Shown here: one piece after another, positions 1-6,750 of the stretch | Numbering within the stretch: the stretch's first letter is position 1 | Layout of the letters: each line of letters begins with the position of its first letter | Assembly: GCA_903871975.1 (NCBI GenBank) | Contig: CAIQIY010000126.1 | Span: 1 to 13,619 of the forward strand | DNA length: 13,619 bases | Source: an uncultured Chloroflexota bacterium | Lineage (GTDB): Bacteria > Chloroflexota > Chloroflexia > Chloroflexales > Roseiflexaceae | Direction of reading: 5' to 3' | Position numbers and translations under genes: made by a program | The notes under the pieces: model-generated | What the model was told of the DNA's origin: nothing | Databases searched by the model: none | The model's input: the letters and a program-made list of their open reading frames with translations, nothing else

Positions 1-36
1 CGGTTCCTCGCCAGCGAAGGGCTGCCGAACGGATGA
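1..36 (+). CDS. C-terminal tail of an upstream gene (partial)
   Basis: The first reading frame is open from the window edge and ends in TGA at 34-36, giving a tail that reads RFLASEGLPNG. Nine of its eleven sense codons end in G or C, as in the real genes here. The third frame, which stops at 54-56, has a poorer third-position pattern. The piece is too short to name. The aldo/keto reductase starts about 20 nt later, so this is probably the previous gene of the same plus-strand operon. This is a weak call based on codon pattern and position only. Confidence 0.4.
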   Translation, partial: RFLASEGLPNG

Positions 37-55
37 ATCGTCAGGAGATCATGTG

Positions 56-994
56 ATGCAGTATCGACAACTCGGCACCGCCGGCGTACGCGTCTCGGCG
101 ATCGGCATCGGCACCAACCAGTTCGGCGGCAAAGTCGACCAATCCGGGGTCGATGCGATCGTCGGCACCGCGCTGGAGCTGGGCATCAACCTGCTCGACA
201 CCGCCGACATCTACACCGGCGGCCGCTCGGAAGAGACGCTCGGCGTGGCGTTGCAGGGCCGGCGTCACCAGTTCGTGCTGGCGACCAAGGTCGTCATGGC
301 GACAGGGCCGGGCACGAACGAACGCGGCGCCTCGCGCTATCACATCTTCCAGGGCATCGACGCCAGCCTGCGGCGATTGCAGACCGACCACATCGATCTG
401 TACCAGCTGCACAGTTTCGATGCGACGACGGCGCTCGACGAGACGATGCGCGCGCTCGACGATCTGGTCCGCGCCGGTAAGGTGCGCTACATCGGCGCGT
501 CGAACTTTGCCGCCTGGCAGCTGGCCACGGCCAACACCAGCGCGGCCTTGCGCGGCTGGTCGCCGTTCGTCACGGTGCAGAATCACTACCACATGGTCGA
601 ACGCGAGCTCGAACGCGAGGTGCTGGGCTATTGCGATGCCAGTGGCGTCGGGATCCTGCCGTACTTCCCGCTGGCCGGCGGCTTCCTCACCGGCAAGTAC
701 CGCCGTGGCGAGCCGGCGCCGGCTGGCACGCGCGGCGCGACCAGCACGTATGTCCAGCGCTACATGACCGATGCCAACTTCGACATCGTCGACCAGCTGA
801 CGGGCTGGGCGGCCGAGCGCGGCCACACCATGGGCGATCTGGCGCACGCCTGGCTGCTGGCACGGCCACGCATCGCGTCGGTGATCTCGGGCGTCACGTC
901 GGTCGCACAGCTGCGGCTGAACGCCGCCGCAGCCGATTGGGCGCTGGGCAGCGAGCTGGCCGACGTCGAGCAGATCCTGCGTGGCACACCGTGA
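56..994 (+). CDS. aldo/keto reductase family oxidoreductase
   Basis: A 312-residue (beta/alpha)8-barrel NADPH-dependent oxidoreductase of the aldo/keto reductase superfamily. It probably acts in the cytoplasm on an aldehyde, ketone or sugar. The catalytic tetrad is visible: Asp48 and Tyr53 in LLDTADIY, Lys78 in VLATK, and His119 in LYQLHSFD. The segment GKVRYIGASNF and a C-terminal ISGVTSVAQL stretch, where the cofactor phosphate is held, are typical of the YhdN/AKR11-like branch. Start: AGGAG at 43-47 lies 8 nt before ATG 56. An in-frame GTG at 53 is possible but too close to the ribosome site. The Gfo/Idh/MocA gene follows after 37 nt on the same strand, so the pair likely oxidises or reduces one sugar or polyol. 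The substrate cannot be told. The family is near certain; the reaction is not. Confidence 0.93.
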   Translation: MQYRQLGTAGVRVSAIGIGTNQFGGKVDQSGVDAIVGTALELGINLLDTADIYTGGRSEETLGVALQGRRHQFVLATKVVMATGPGTNERGASRYHIFQGIDASLRRLQTDHIDLYQLHSFDATTALDETMRALDDLVRAGKVRYIGASNFAAWQLATANTSAALRGWSPFVTVQNHYHMVERELEREVLGYCDASGVGILPYFPLAGGFLTGKYRRGEPAPAGTRGATSTYVQRYMTDANFDIVDQLTGWAAERGHTMGDLAHAWLLARPRIASVISGVTSVAQLRLNAAAADWALGSELADVEQILRGTP

Positions 995-1031
995 GCTCGC
1001 GGCACCGCCGCCAGGGGAGCGAGGCAGATCC

Positions 1032-2204
1032 ATGAGTCAGACGATCGGCATCGGCATCATCGGCATGGGTTGGATGGGCGAGACCCACAGTCGCGCATAC
1101 CGCGCCATCGCCGACCGCTTCCACGACGGCGGTGTTCAGCCACGGCTGGTGATCTGCAGCGACGCTGTCGCAGCGCGGGCGCTGGCGGCCCAGCGGCGCT
1201 TCGGCTTCGAGCAGGCAACCACCGACTGGCGCGATGTCGTGGCGCATCCGGCGGTGCAGGCGATCAACATCACTGCGCCCAATGGCATGCACCTCGAGCT
1301 GGTGCGGGCGGCAGCAGCGGCCGGCAAGCACGTCCTGTGCGAGAAGCCGGTCGGCCGTGGCCCGGACGAGACGCTGCTGGCGTGGCAGGCGGCCCGCGCC
1401 GCCGGTGTCCAGACGCTGGTTGGCTACAACTATCGCTGGGCACCGTTGGTGCAGTACGCCCACAGCCTGCTGGCTGCCGGGCGGCTCGGCCGGATCACAC
1501 GCTACCACGGGCGCTTTCTCAACGGCTACGCCGGCGATCCGCTCGGCCTCCTGTCGTGGCGCTTCGATGGTGCCCAGGGCCTCGGCACGCTCGGCGACCT
1601 GATGTCCCACGTGATCGACATGGCGCTGTGGCTGGCTGGCCCGATCAGCGCGCTGGTCGCCGATCGCGAGACCTACGTCCGGCAACGGCCGCTGCCACAG
1701 CCAGGCGTCGGCACGCACTATGATCGTGGCCGTGCCGATGATCCGCATGGCGCGGTGACCAACGAGGATCACGTGCTCATCATGGCGCGCTTCGCCAGCG
1801 GCGCGCGCGGCACGCTCGAGGCGTGTCGCGTGGTCAACGGCGCGAAGTGCGACATGGGCTTCGAGATCCACGGCACCGATGGTGCGCTGCGCTGGACGAT
1901 GGAGCGCATGAACGAATTGCAGCTGCAGTGGCGTACGGCTGATCCGGCCCAGGACGGCTACACGACGCTGTTGAGCGGGCCGGCACATCCCGATCACCGC
2001 CGGTTCAACCCGGCCTGGGGCCTCAATCTCGGCTACGACGACCTGAAAGTCATCGAGGCCGAACGGTTCCTCAGCGCGATCGCCAGCGGCGTGCCGCAGA
2101 CGCCCGGCCTCGCCGAGGCTGCCGCAGTCGCGCGGGTGCAACAGGCGGCAATCGACTCGTGGCACAGCGGTCAGTGGCACGACGTCGCCATCGACCCACA
2201 GTGA
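1032..2204 (+). CDS. Gfo/Idh/MocA family oxidoreductase
   Basis: A 390-residue NAD(P)-dependent dehydrogenase of the glucose-fructose oxidoreductase / inositol dehydrogenase / MocA family. The N-terminal Rossmann fold carries GMGWMG at 11-16. The family lysine is in CEKP at 103-106 (Lys105). The C-terminal alpha/beta domain has GDLMSHVIDM at 188-197, which places the conserved Asp and His at the sugar site, and FEIHGTDGALRW near 277-288. Start: the frame is open back to 981, but ATG 1032 directly precedes the Rossmann strand and sits behind the purine-rich AGGGGAGCGAGG (1013-1024). The upstream extension is low-complexity. The gene lies 37 nt after an aldo/keto reductase on the same strand and converges with the PrsW gene 18 bp downstream. 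It likely acts on a cyclic polyol or sugar; the exact substrate is not readable. Confidence 0.93.
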   Translation: MSQTIGIGIIGMGWMGETHSRAYRAIADRFHDGGVQPRLVICSDAVAARALAAQRRFGFEQATTDWRDVVAHPAVQAINITAPNGMHLELVRAAAAAGKHVLCEKPVGRGPDETLLAWQAARAAGVQTLVGYNYRWAPLVQYAHSLLAAGRLGRITRYHGRFLNGYAGDPLGLLSWRFDGAQGLGTLGDLMSHVIDMALWLAGPISALVADRETYVRQRPLPQPGVGTHYDRGRADDPHGAVTNEDHVLIMARFASGARGTLEACRVVNGAKCDMGFEIHGTDGALRWTMERMNELQLQWRTADPAQDGYTTLLSGPAHPDHRRFNPAWGLNLGYDDLKVIEAERFLSAIASGVPQTPGLAEAAAVARVQQAAIDSWHSGQWHDVAIDPQ

Positions 2205-2212
2205 CGCGCGCC

Positions 2213-2241
2213 GGCACCGTGCTCAGCGCATCAGCGGTGCC
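2213..2241. terminator. possible bidirectional terminator hairpin
   Basis: GGCACCG (2213-2219) and CGGTGCC (2235-2241) form a perfect 7-bp inverted repeat around a 15-nt loop. It begins 8 nt after the oxidoreductase stop and overlaps the last codons of the convergent PrsW gene. The position between two convergent genes suits shared termination. There is no T-tract on either side, so intrinsic termination is doubtful and the call rests on location and symmetry. Confidence 0.3.
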
Positions 2242-3194
2242 AGCGCCAGGACCTCCGCGCGATGCGCTGCCATCTGGGCCGCCAGCTCGGCGCTGGGCGC
2301 CTCGGCGAGGCGTTGGCGCTTCTGCGCCAGGTCGGCGCACGCGCCGAAGAAGCGGCGCGCCGTCCTGCTGCGGAGCCGCGCACGTGTCTGCCCCCAGAAG
2401 CTGCATGCCAGTGCGTACTGTGCGGCCGTGAGCACGCCCGCTTCGAGCTCGGGGCGCAGGTGCTCGCGCAGCCAGCGCTGCTCGCGGCGCACTTCCCACA
2501 ACACCGCCAGCAGCGCCAGCGCCCACCCCAGCCAGTCGGTCAGGAACATCAGGATGATCGCGCCAGGTGCCCCGCTCAGTGCGCCCAGCGTCGCCAGGCC
2601 GTTGTGCAGCGCATGCAACCCGATGCCGGTCAGCCAGCCCAGCGCCGGCCACGCGATCCGCGGCAGCCAGTGGTGGCTGCGGATCGCAGCGGCGATGCCC
2701 GCGCCGATGCACGCGGTATACACCGCATGGCCCCAGCCGCCGAGGATCACGCGCAGGCCGAACAGCGCCAACATCGCGTCGTAGCCACCTTCGAGATACT
2801 CGGAGAACAGATACAGGACATTCTCGGTGGCGGCGAACCCCAGGCCGACGATGGCGCCGTACACCAGCCCGTCGAGCAGGGTATCGAACTCGTGGGGTCG
2901 CAGCAGCGCCAGCAGCGCCAACGCGGCACCCTTGAGCGATTCTTCGACCAGCGGCGCAATCAGCACCGTGCCAGTCACGTCGGCGACGTCCTCGCCGACG
3001 AACAGCGCCAGGCTCCATTGCAGCGCCAGGCCCCACACCAGTGCGCCAATCGTGGCGACGAACGCACCCCAGGCGAAGGCGCCGACCAGCAGGCGCATCG
3101 GCTCCTTCTCGAATCGGTCGAGCCAGTAGACGATGCTGGCATAGGCGAACGCCGGGCCGATGCTCAGCACGCACACCAGGGCAAACGCGACCAT
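2223..3194 (-). CDS. PrsW family intramembrane metalloprotease
   Basis: A 323-residue polytopic membrane protein of the PrsW family. These are intramembrane proteases related to the CAAX/Abi group; Bacillus PrsW performs site-1 cleavage of an anti-sigma factor. The conserved motifs lie within or beside hydrophobic helices: APLVEESLKG at 80-89 (Glu84, Glu85, Lys88), FDTLLDGLVYGAIVGLGFA at 103-121 followed by TEN (Glu124, Asn125), GHAVYT at 155-160 (His156), and HALHNG at 194-199. About seven to eight hydrophobic segments cover residues 1-233. The last 90 residues are a charged, probably cytoplasmic helical tail that is not part of the core family. Start: ATG 3194 follows a GGGGGGAGAAG ribosome site. 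The gene has its own promoter candidate and probably forms a single-gene unit. The substrate is unknown, and no sigma or anti-sigma gene lies nearby. Confidence 0.9.
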   Translation of the reverse strand: MVAFALVCVLSIGPAFAYASIVYWLDRFEKEPMRLLVGAFAWGAFVATIGALVWGLALQWSLALFVGEDVADVTGTVLIAPLVEESLKGAALALLALLRPHEFDTLLDGLVYGAIVGLGFAATENVLYLFSEYLEGGYDAMLALFGLRVILGGWGHAVYTACIGAGIAAAIRSHHWLPRIAWPALGWLTGIGLHALHNGLATLGALSGAPGAIILMFLTDWLGWALALLAVLWEVRREQRWLREHLRPELEAGVLTAAQYALACSFWGQTRARLRSRTARRFFGACADLAQKRQRLAEAPSAELAAQMAAHRAEVLALAPLMR

Positions 3195-3214
3195 CTCTTC
3201 TCCCCCCGCCGGTT

Positions 3215-3263
3215 GATCGGCACGGTGCGGCCATCCGTGGCCAGCAGCCGCTCACTGCCGATC
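3215..3263. repeat. 8-bp inverted repeat pair upstream of the PrsW gene
   Basis: GATCGGCA (3215-3222) and TGCCGATC (3256-3263) are perfect reverse complements, about 41 bp centre to centre, or close to four helical turns. Between them GGCCA-TCCG-TGGCC (3229-3242) forms a small hairpin. The distal arm overlaps the putative -10 box at 3261-3266. A transcript starting there would lack that arm, so a paired DNA operator fits better than a 5' UTR stem. Read-through RNA from the cyclase gene could still fold it. The symmetry is seen directly; the role is inferred. Confidence 0.4.
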
Positions 3264-3288
3264 ATACACGACCGGCGGACTGTGTCGC
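3261..3288 (-). promoter_or_regulatory. candidate sigma70-type promoter of the PrsW gene
   Basis: Read on the minus strand, a GCGACA -35 box (3288-3283, four of six consensus bases) is followed after 16 bp by TATGAT (3266-3261, five of six). Transcription would start near 3254, giving a leader of about 60 nt before ATG 3194. The 143-bp gap after the lycopene cyclase gene is the only place for a promoter for this gene. The -35 is modest, so this is a moderate call. Confidence 0.4.
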
Positions 3289-3337
3289 GCACCAAGCCAG
3301 CCCGGGTGTGCGTGGTACGCCGCTGGGCAAACCCCGC

Positions 3338-4564
3338 CTATGTTCCGCGCAGGGCGCGCAGCAGCAGTGGCCACTCACGGAACGCCGTGAGCATCAGCAC
3401 CAGCTTGACGCCCAACGGCGCGACGACGAACAAGCGCAGCATCGTGCCCGCCACCGTCGCGGCCGTGCCCCGATCCGACAGGAACTCGCGCCAGCGCGTG
3501 GACGGCAGGCGAAAGAACGCCGCGAAGAACGCGCTGAGCGTCGCCTGATTCATGCGCAGCAAGGCAGCCAGGCCAAACTCGTAGAGCGCCAGGCGGCGGC
3601 GTTGGTCGGGCGGCCAGACGGCCTGCCACGCCGCGCTGGCTGCCTGCTCGGCCGAGACACCCGCCTCGAAGACTGCGGCGAGCACGCGGGCGACGCGTGG
3701 CGCGCGCCGCAATGCCGCACCGACGAGGAACCCGGACGCTGGATGGACCATGCCGGCAGCGGCGCCGAACCCGATCAGGCAGCCATCACGCTCGGGGATG
3801 CCGCCATTCATCGGGAACAGGCAGCGCTCGATGTGCTCGGTGGCATCGATCGTCGCCCCAGCCTGCGCCAGGCGCGCCTCCAGCCGCTGTTGCAGCACAT
3901 CAAAGCCCACCGCCGGCGCCGCGGCCAGCGAGGTCTCCTCGACGAAGCCACGGCCAGCGCCGAGATCCATCGCGTAGAGAAAGGTCGGCGTACGCTCACG
4001 GCCACCACGCGCGCCCGTGGCCGGGCGGTAATCCATGAACACGGCCGCGCCGGCGGGCACGGGCATGTCGCGAATCTGCCCGACGACGCCGTAGGCGGCC
4101 TGCCAGGCGACCCGTGGCCCGAGCGGCCGGCGCAACAACGCCGGCTGGTGGCCAGTGGCATCGACGACCACACGCGCCGCGAATGTCGGGCCCTCGTGCG
4201 TGACGACGCGCGCGCCCCCGCCCGCCGAATCGATGCTGGCGGCGCTGCCGCGGTACCAGATCACCTGGTTCTCGGCGGCGCGTCGGTGCAACTCGCGCTG
4301 CAACGCATCGTTGTCGAACCAGCCATAGCTGCGACCAAGCGCGATCGTCGTGCCGCCGGCGATCACGCGTACATCATCCCAGCGCGGCCCGAGCGTCGCC
4401 AACAGCGCCGGATCATCCAGCTCGTCGAGCCACACTCCGTACGTGTTGCCCCAGGGCAGCGTCTCGTCGGGTGTCAGCACGGCCACGTCGAGCCCGGCCG
4501 CCCCACAGGCGGCGGCGAGGCAGACCCCCGCCGGACCACTGCCCACGATCAGGACATCGTGCAT
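3338..4564 (-). CDS. crtL: lycopene beta-cyclase, CrtL-type flavoprotein
   Basis: A 408-residue FAD/NAD(P)-dependent cyclase that closes beta-rings on the ends of lycopene in carotenoid synthesis, probably as a membrane-associated protein. The N-terminal dinucleotide fold is VGSGPAG at 7-13. Hallmarks of the CrtY/CrtL family follow: YGVWLDEL at 42-49, VVDATGH at 133-139, FMDYRP at 176-181, the catalytic FVEETSL at 207-213 (Glu209, Glu210), and MVHPASGFLVG at 272-282. The C-terminal 50 residues are hydrophobic and may anchor it. Start: ATG 4564 has an ideal AGGAGG (4571-4576) 6 nt upstream. The same frame stays open to 4624, but that extension is unlike the family. No other carotenoid gene is in the window, so the pathway partners lie elsewhere. 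Whether it makes gamma- or beta-carotene (one ring or two) cannot be told. Related flavoprotein cyclases are the main alternative. Confidence 0.88.
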   Translation of the reverse strand: MHDVLIVGSGPAGVCLAAACGAAGLDVAVLTPDETLPWGNTYGVWLDELDDPALLATLGPRWDDVRVIAGGTTIALGRSYGWFDNDALQRELHRRAAENQVIWYRGSAASIDSAGGGARVVTHEGPTFAARVVVDATGHQPALLRRPLGPRVAWQAAYGVVGQIRDMPVPAGAAVFMDYRPATGARGGRERTPTFLYAMDLGAGRGFVEETSLAAAPAVGFDVLQQRLEARLAQAGATIDATEHIERCLFPMNGGIPERDGCLIGFGAAAGMVHPASGFLVGAALRRAPRVARVLAAVFEAGVSAEQAASAAWQAVWPPDQRRRLALYEFGLAALLRMNQATLSAFFAAFFRLPSTRWREFLSDRGTAATVAGTMLRLFVVAPLGVKLVLMLTAFREWPLLLRALRGT

Positions 4565-4604
4565 GTCGTCCCTCCTGAGGAGTCGCGCGCCAGCGACCAC
4601 GCGG

Positions 4605-4624
4605 GTGCCGGCCGTGGCCGGCAC
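4605..4624 (-). terminator. strong GC hairpin after the aminopeptidase gene
   Basis: Minus-strand RNA reads GTGCCGGC, a CACG loop and GCCGGCAC: a perfect 8-bp stem (9-bp arms around AC) starting 6 nt after the M29 aminopeptidase stop. There is no U-tract after it, so it may act as an attenuator, a Rho-linked pause or an RNA 3' end stabiliser rather than a clean intrinsic terminator. It fills most of the 66-bp gap before the lycopene cyclase gene and marks the end of the tightly packed block. Confidence 0.4.
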
Positions 4625-4630
4625 GCTCGA

Positions 4631-5731
4631 TCACACCAGAAACGCACCGTCGCGGTAGAACAGCTCGCCATCGGCGTAGGCTTCACCCTGGCGCATGTCG
4701 CAGATCAGATCCCAGTGCAGCGCCGACACGTTGCGCGAGCCCGTCTCGGGATAGCCGGCACCCAGCGCCAGATGGATCGTCCCGCCGATCTTCTCGTCGA
4801 ACAGGATATTGCGGCTGAAGCGGGTGATGTCGTAGTTGGTGCCGAATGCCACCTCACCGAGCCGCCGTGCGCCCTCGTCCATCGCGAGCAACGACTGCAG
4901 CAGATCCTCACCCCTAGCGGCCGTCGCACGCACGACGACGCCGTCTTCGAACCACAAGCGCACGTCTTCGACCGCACGGCCGGCGTAGATCGCCGGGAAC
5001 GAGAAGCGCACATGGCCGTTGGTGCGTTGCTCGTCGCAGCTCGAGAAGACCTCGCCATCGGGGAAATTACGATCGCCGAAGCAATTGACCCACTGGCGGC
5101 CATCGATCGCGTAGGTCAGATCGGTATCGGGGGCCACCAATCGGATGCTGCGGCGCGTCGCGAGATAGTCGGCGATGCGCTGTTGTTCGGCCGCCGACGC
5201 ACGCCACGCCGCCACCGGGTCCTCGTGGTTGAGCTTGCATGCCGCCCAGACGAACTCGGCGTAGTCTGCGAGCGACATGTCGGCATCCTGGGCGGCAGCA
5301 TTGGTCGGGAACAATGCCACGCACCAGCGGATATCCTGTTCGGCGGCGCGCTGCATGATGCGCTCCTGCAGCGGCCGTGTCGCGCGGCGCCGGCGCGCAA
5401 TGCGGTCAGCGTCGACGCCGCTGAGCGAGCGGGTATTGTCGCTGGCCATGATGCGAATGGTCGCATCGATCGTCTCGACCTCCTGCAACGCCATCGGCGA
5501 CACATAGTCGAGCTGCGCATCAGAGCCGTGGCGATCCAGCAGCTCCTCGGTCTCTTCGAGCGTGAGCTGAACCAGCGGATGCGCGCCGACCGCCAGGGTC
5601 TCGCGGTACAGCGCCCGCACCAGCGGCGCAGCCGCCGGCGTGGTCACGATGCGAAAGACATCGCCGGGCTGCAGCGCCAGCGAGTACTGCACCAGCACGC
5701 GTGCCATCCGATCGATGCGGGGGTCGTTCAT
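4631..5731 (-). CDS. M29 family aminopeptidase (thermophilic metalloaminopeptidase)
   Basis: A 366-residue cytoplasmic metallopeptidase of family M29 (AmpS/AmpT/PepS), which removes N-terminal residues from peptides using two metal ions. Metal and catalytic positions can be matched by order to the family: Glu227 in NFPDGEVF (222-229), Glu293 in RLGEVAFGTN, His320 in GGTIHLALGAGYPETG with Tyr327 in the same stretch, and His339 and Asp341 in SALHWDLICD. Length is a little below the roughly 400 usual for the family, with a shorter segment between His320 and His339. Start: ATG 5731 overlaps the stop of the YvcK homologue as ATGA, with AAAGGA just upstream. The frame stays open to 5827, but that part is unlike the family. 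It is the last gene of the overlapping block, which suggests translational coupling. Its link to sugar metabolism is unclear; it may recycle peptides. Confidence 0.93.
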   Translation of the reverse strand: MNDPRIDRMARVLVQYSLALQPGDVFRIVTTPAAAPLVRALYRETLAVGAHPLVQLTLEETEELLDRHGSDAQLDYVSPMALQEVETIDATIRIMASDNTRSLSGVDADRIARRRRATRPLQERIMQRAAEQDIRWCVALFPTNAAAQDADMSLADYAEFVWAACKLNHEDPVAAWRASAAEQQRIADYLATRRSIRLVAPDTDLTYAIDGRQWVNCFGDRNFPDGEVFSSCDEQRTNGHVRFSFPAIYAGRAVEDVRLWFEDGVVVRATAARGEDLLQSLLAMDEGARRLGEVAFGTNYDITRFSRNILFDEKIGGTIHLALGAGYPETGSRNVSALHWDLICDMRQGEAYADGELFYRDGAFLV

Positions 5732-6750
5732 GAGTGGTCCTTTCTTGTGAGGTCGGCCAGCAGGGCATCGTGCAATGCCGCGCCGAGGCGTACCGTATCG
5801 TGACGGATCGTGTCCTGTTTCTGCCACAACACCCGGTCGGCGCCGCCATCCTCGCCGAGCGGGCGCGCCACGACGCGCGGCCCGAGCGCCGCCACCGCCG
5901 CGACGACCGCATCATCGACCAGCAACGGTGCCAGGCCCTGCGCCGCGAGGCGCTCGCGGGTCGCCGCATCGACCGGCCCGGTGTTGAGCAGCACGGCCGA
6001 CAGGCGCGCCGGCGCGATCGCCGCGATCACGCGCCGCACATGCCCGACCACATCGACCGTCTCGGTCTGCCCGGTCTGGGTGGTGGTGTTGGCGACATAC
6101 ACCAAGGCGCCGTGGCTGGCGGCGAGTGCCGCGGCCATGCCGTCGAAGGCCAGCGTCGCCAACACCGTGGTGAACAGGCTGCCGGGGCCGATGACCACCA
6201 GATCGGCGTCGCGCAGTGCGTCGCACACGGCGGCGGTGGCCGGTGCCGGTGGTGCCAGAAAGACGCGCGCGATGGCGGGTTTGTCGGGGCCGCGCACCGC
6301 CAGTTCGCCATCGACGCGGCGGCCATCGGCCAGCATGGCGCACAGCTGCGTATCGTGATGCGACACCGGCAGGACCGTCACCTGGCTGTCGGCCAGCCGG
6401 GCCACCTGCTGCACCGCCGCGCCGAAATCACCGCCGACCTGCGCCAACGCGGCGATCAGCAGATTGCCGAAGGCCATTCCTTCGAGCTGGGGGACTGCGC
6501 GACCATCGAAGCGGTGCTGCAGCAGCGCGGCGATCACAGCATCGCCGGCGAAGGCCGCGATGGTGGCCCGCAGATCGCCCGGCGCCGGTATCTGCCCGAT
6601 CGCCCGCGCCAACCCGGTCGAACGGCCGGTATCCGTCACCGCGATCACGGCAGTGCGTGCCCCGGCGAACCCGGCGACCGCGCGCAGCACCTGGGTTGCA
6701 CCACCACCGCCGCCGATCGCGACGACGCGCGGCCTCATGGTCGGTTCCAT
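5728..6750 (-). CDS. yvcK: YvcK/CofD family protein (gluconeogenesis-factor-like), soluble
   Basis: A 340-residue cytoplasmic protein of the CofD/YvcK superfamily. CofD transfers 2-phospho-lactate in F420 synthesis. YvcK proteins bind UDP-sugars and are needed for gluconeogenic growth and cell-wall synthesis in Bacillus and relatives. Visible motifs: GGGGGATQ at 13-20 (usually GGGTG-S/L), VTDTGRSTG at 38-46 where the family has TDDGGSSG, APGDLR at 56-61, GMAFGNLLIAAL at 91-102, GPGSLF at 188-193, and VYVANTTTQTGQT at 217-229. The second Asp and second Gly of TDDGG are Thr41 and Arg43, so the phosphosugar site is altered. Start: ATG 6750 shares its A with the preceding GlmU stop (TGATG) behind a G-rich stretch. 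Met at 6738 is an alternative. The downstream overlap with the aminopeptidase is ATGA. A CofD enzyme is less likely, as no F420 genes are near. Confidence 0.85.
   Translation of the reverse strand: MEPTMRPRVVAIGGGGGATQVLRAVAGFAGARTAVIAVTDTGRSTGLARAIGQIPAPGDLRATIAAFAGDAVIAALLQHRFDGRAVPQLEGMAFGNLLIAALAQVGGDFGAAVQQVARLADSQVTVLPVSHHDTQLCAMLADGRRVDGELAVRGPDKPAIARVFLAPPAPATAAVCDALRDADLVVIGPGSLFTTVLATLAFDGMAAALAASHGALVYVANTTTQTGQTETVDVVGHVRRVIAAIAPARLSAVLLNTGPVDAATRERLAAQGLAPLLVDDAVVAAVAALGPRVVARPLGEDGGADRVLWQKQDTIRHDTVRLGAALHDALLADLTRKDHS

Noticed and set aside
894..2180. Minus-strand open frame opposite the Gfo/Idh/MocA gene
   Set aside because: Antisense shadow; the plus-strand protein has all family motifs.
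3041..5803. Very long plus-strand open frame (920 codons) opposite the PrsW, cyclase and aminopeptidase genes
   Set aside because: It is antisense to three clearly recognised proteins, is rich in Arg, Gln and His as expected for a G+C-rich shadow frame, and shows no domain.
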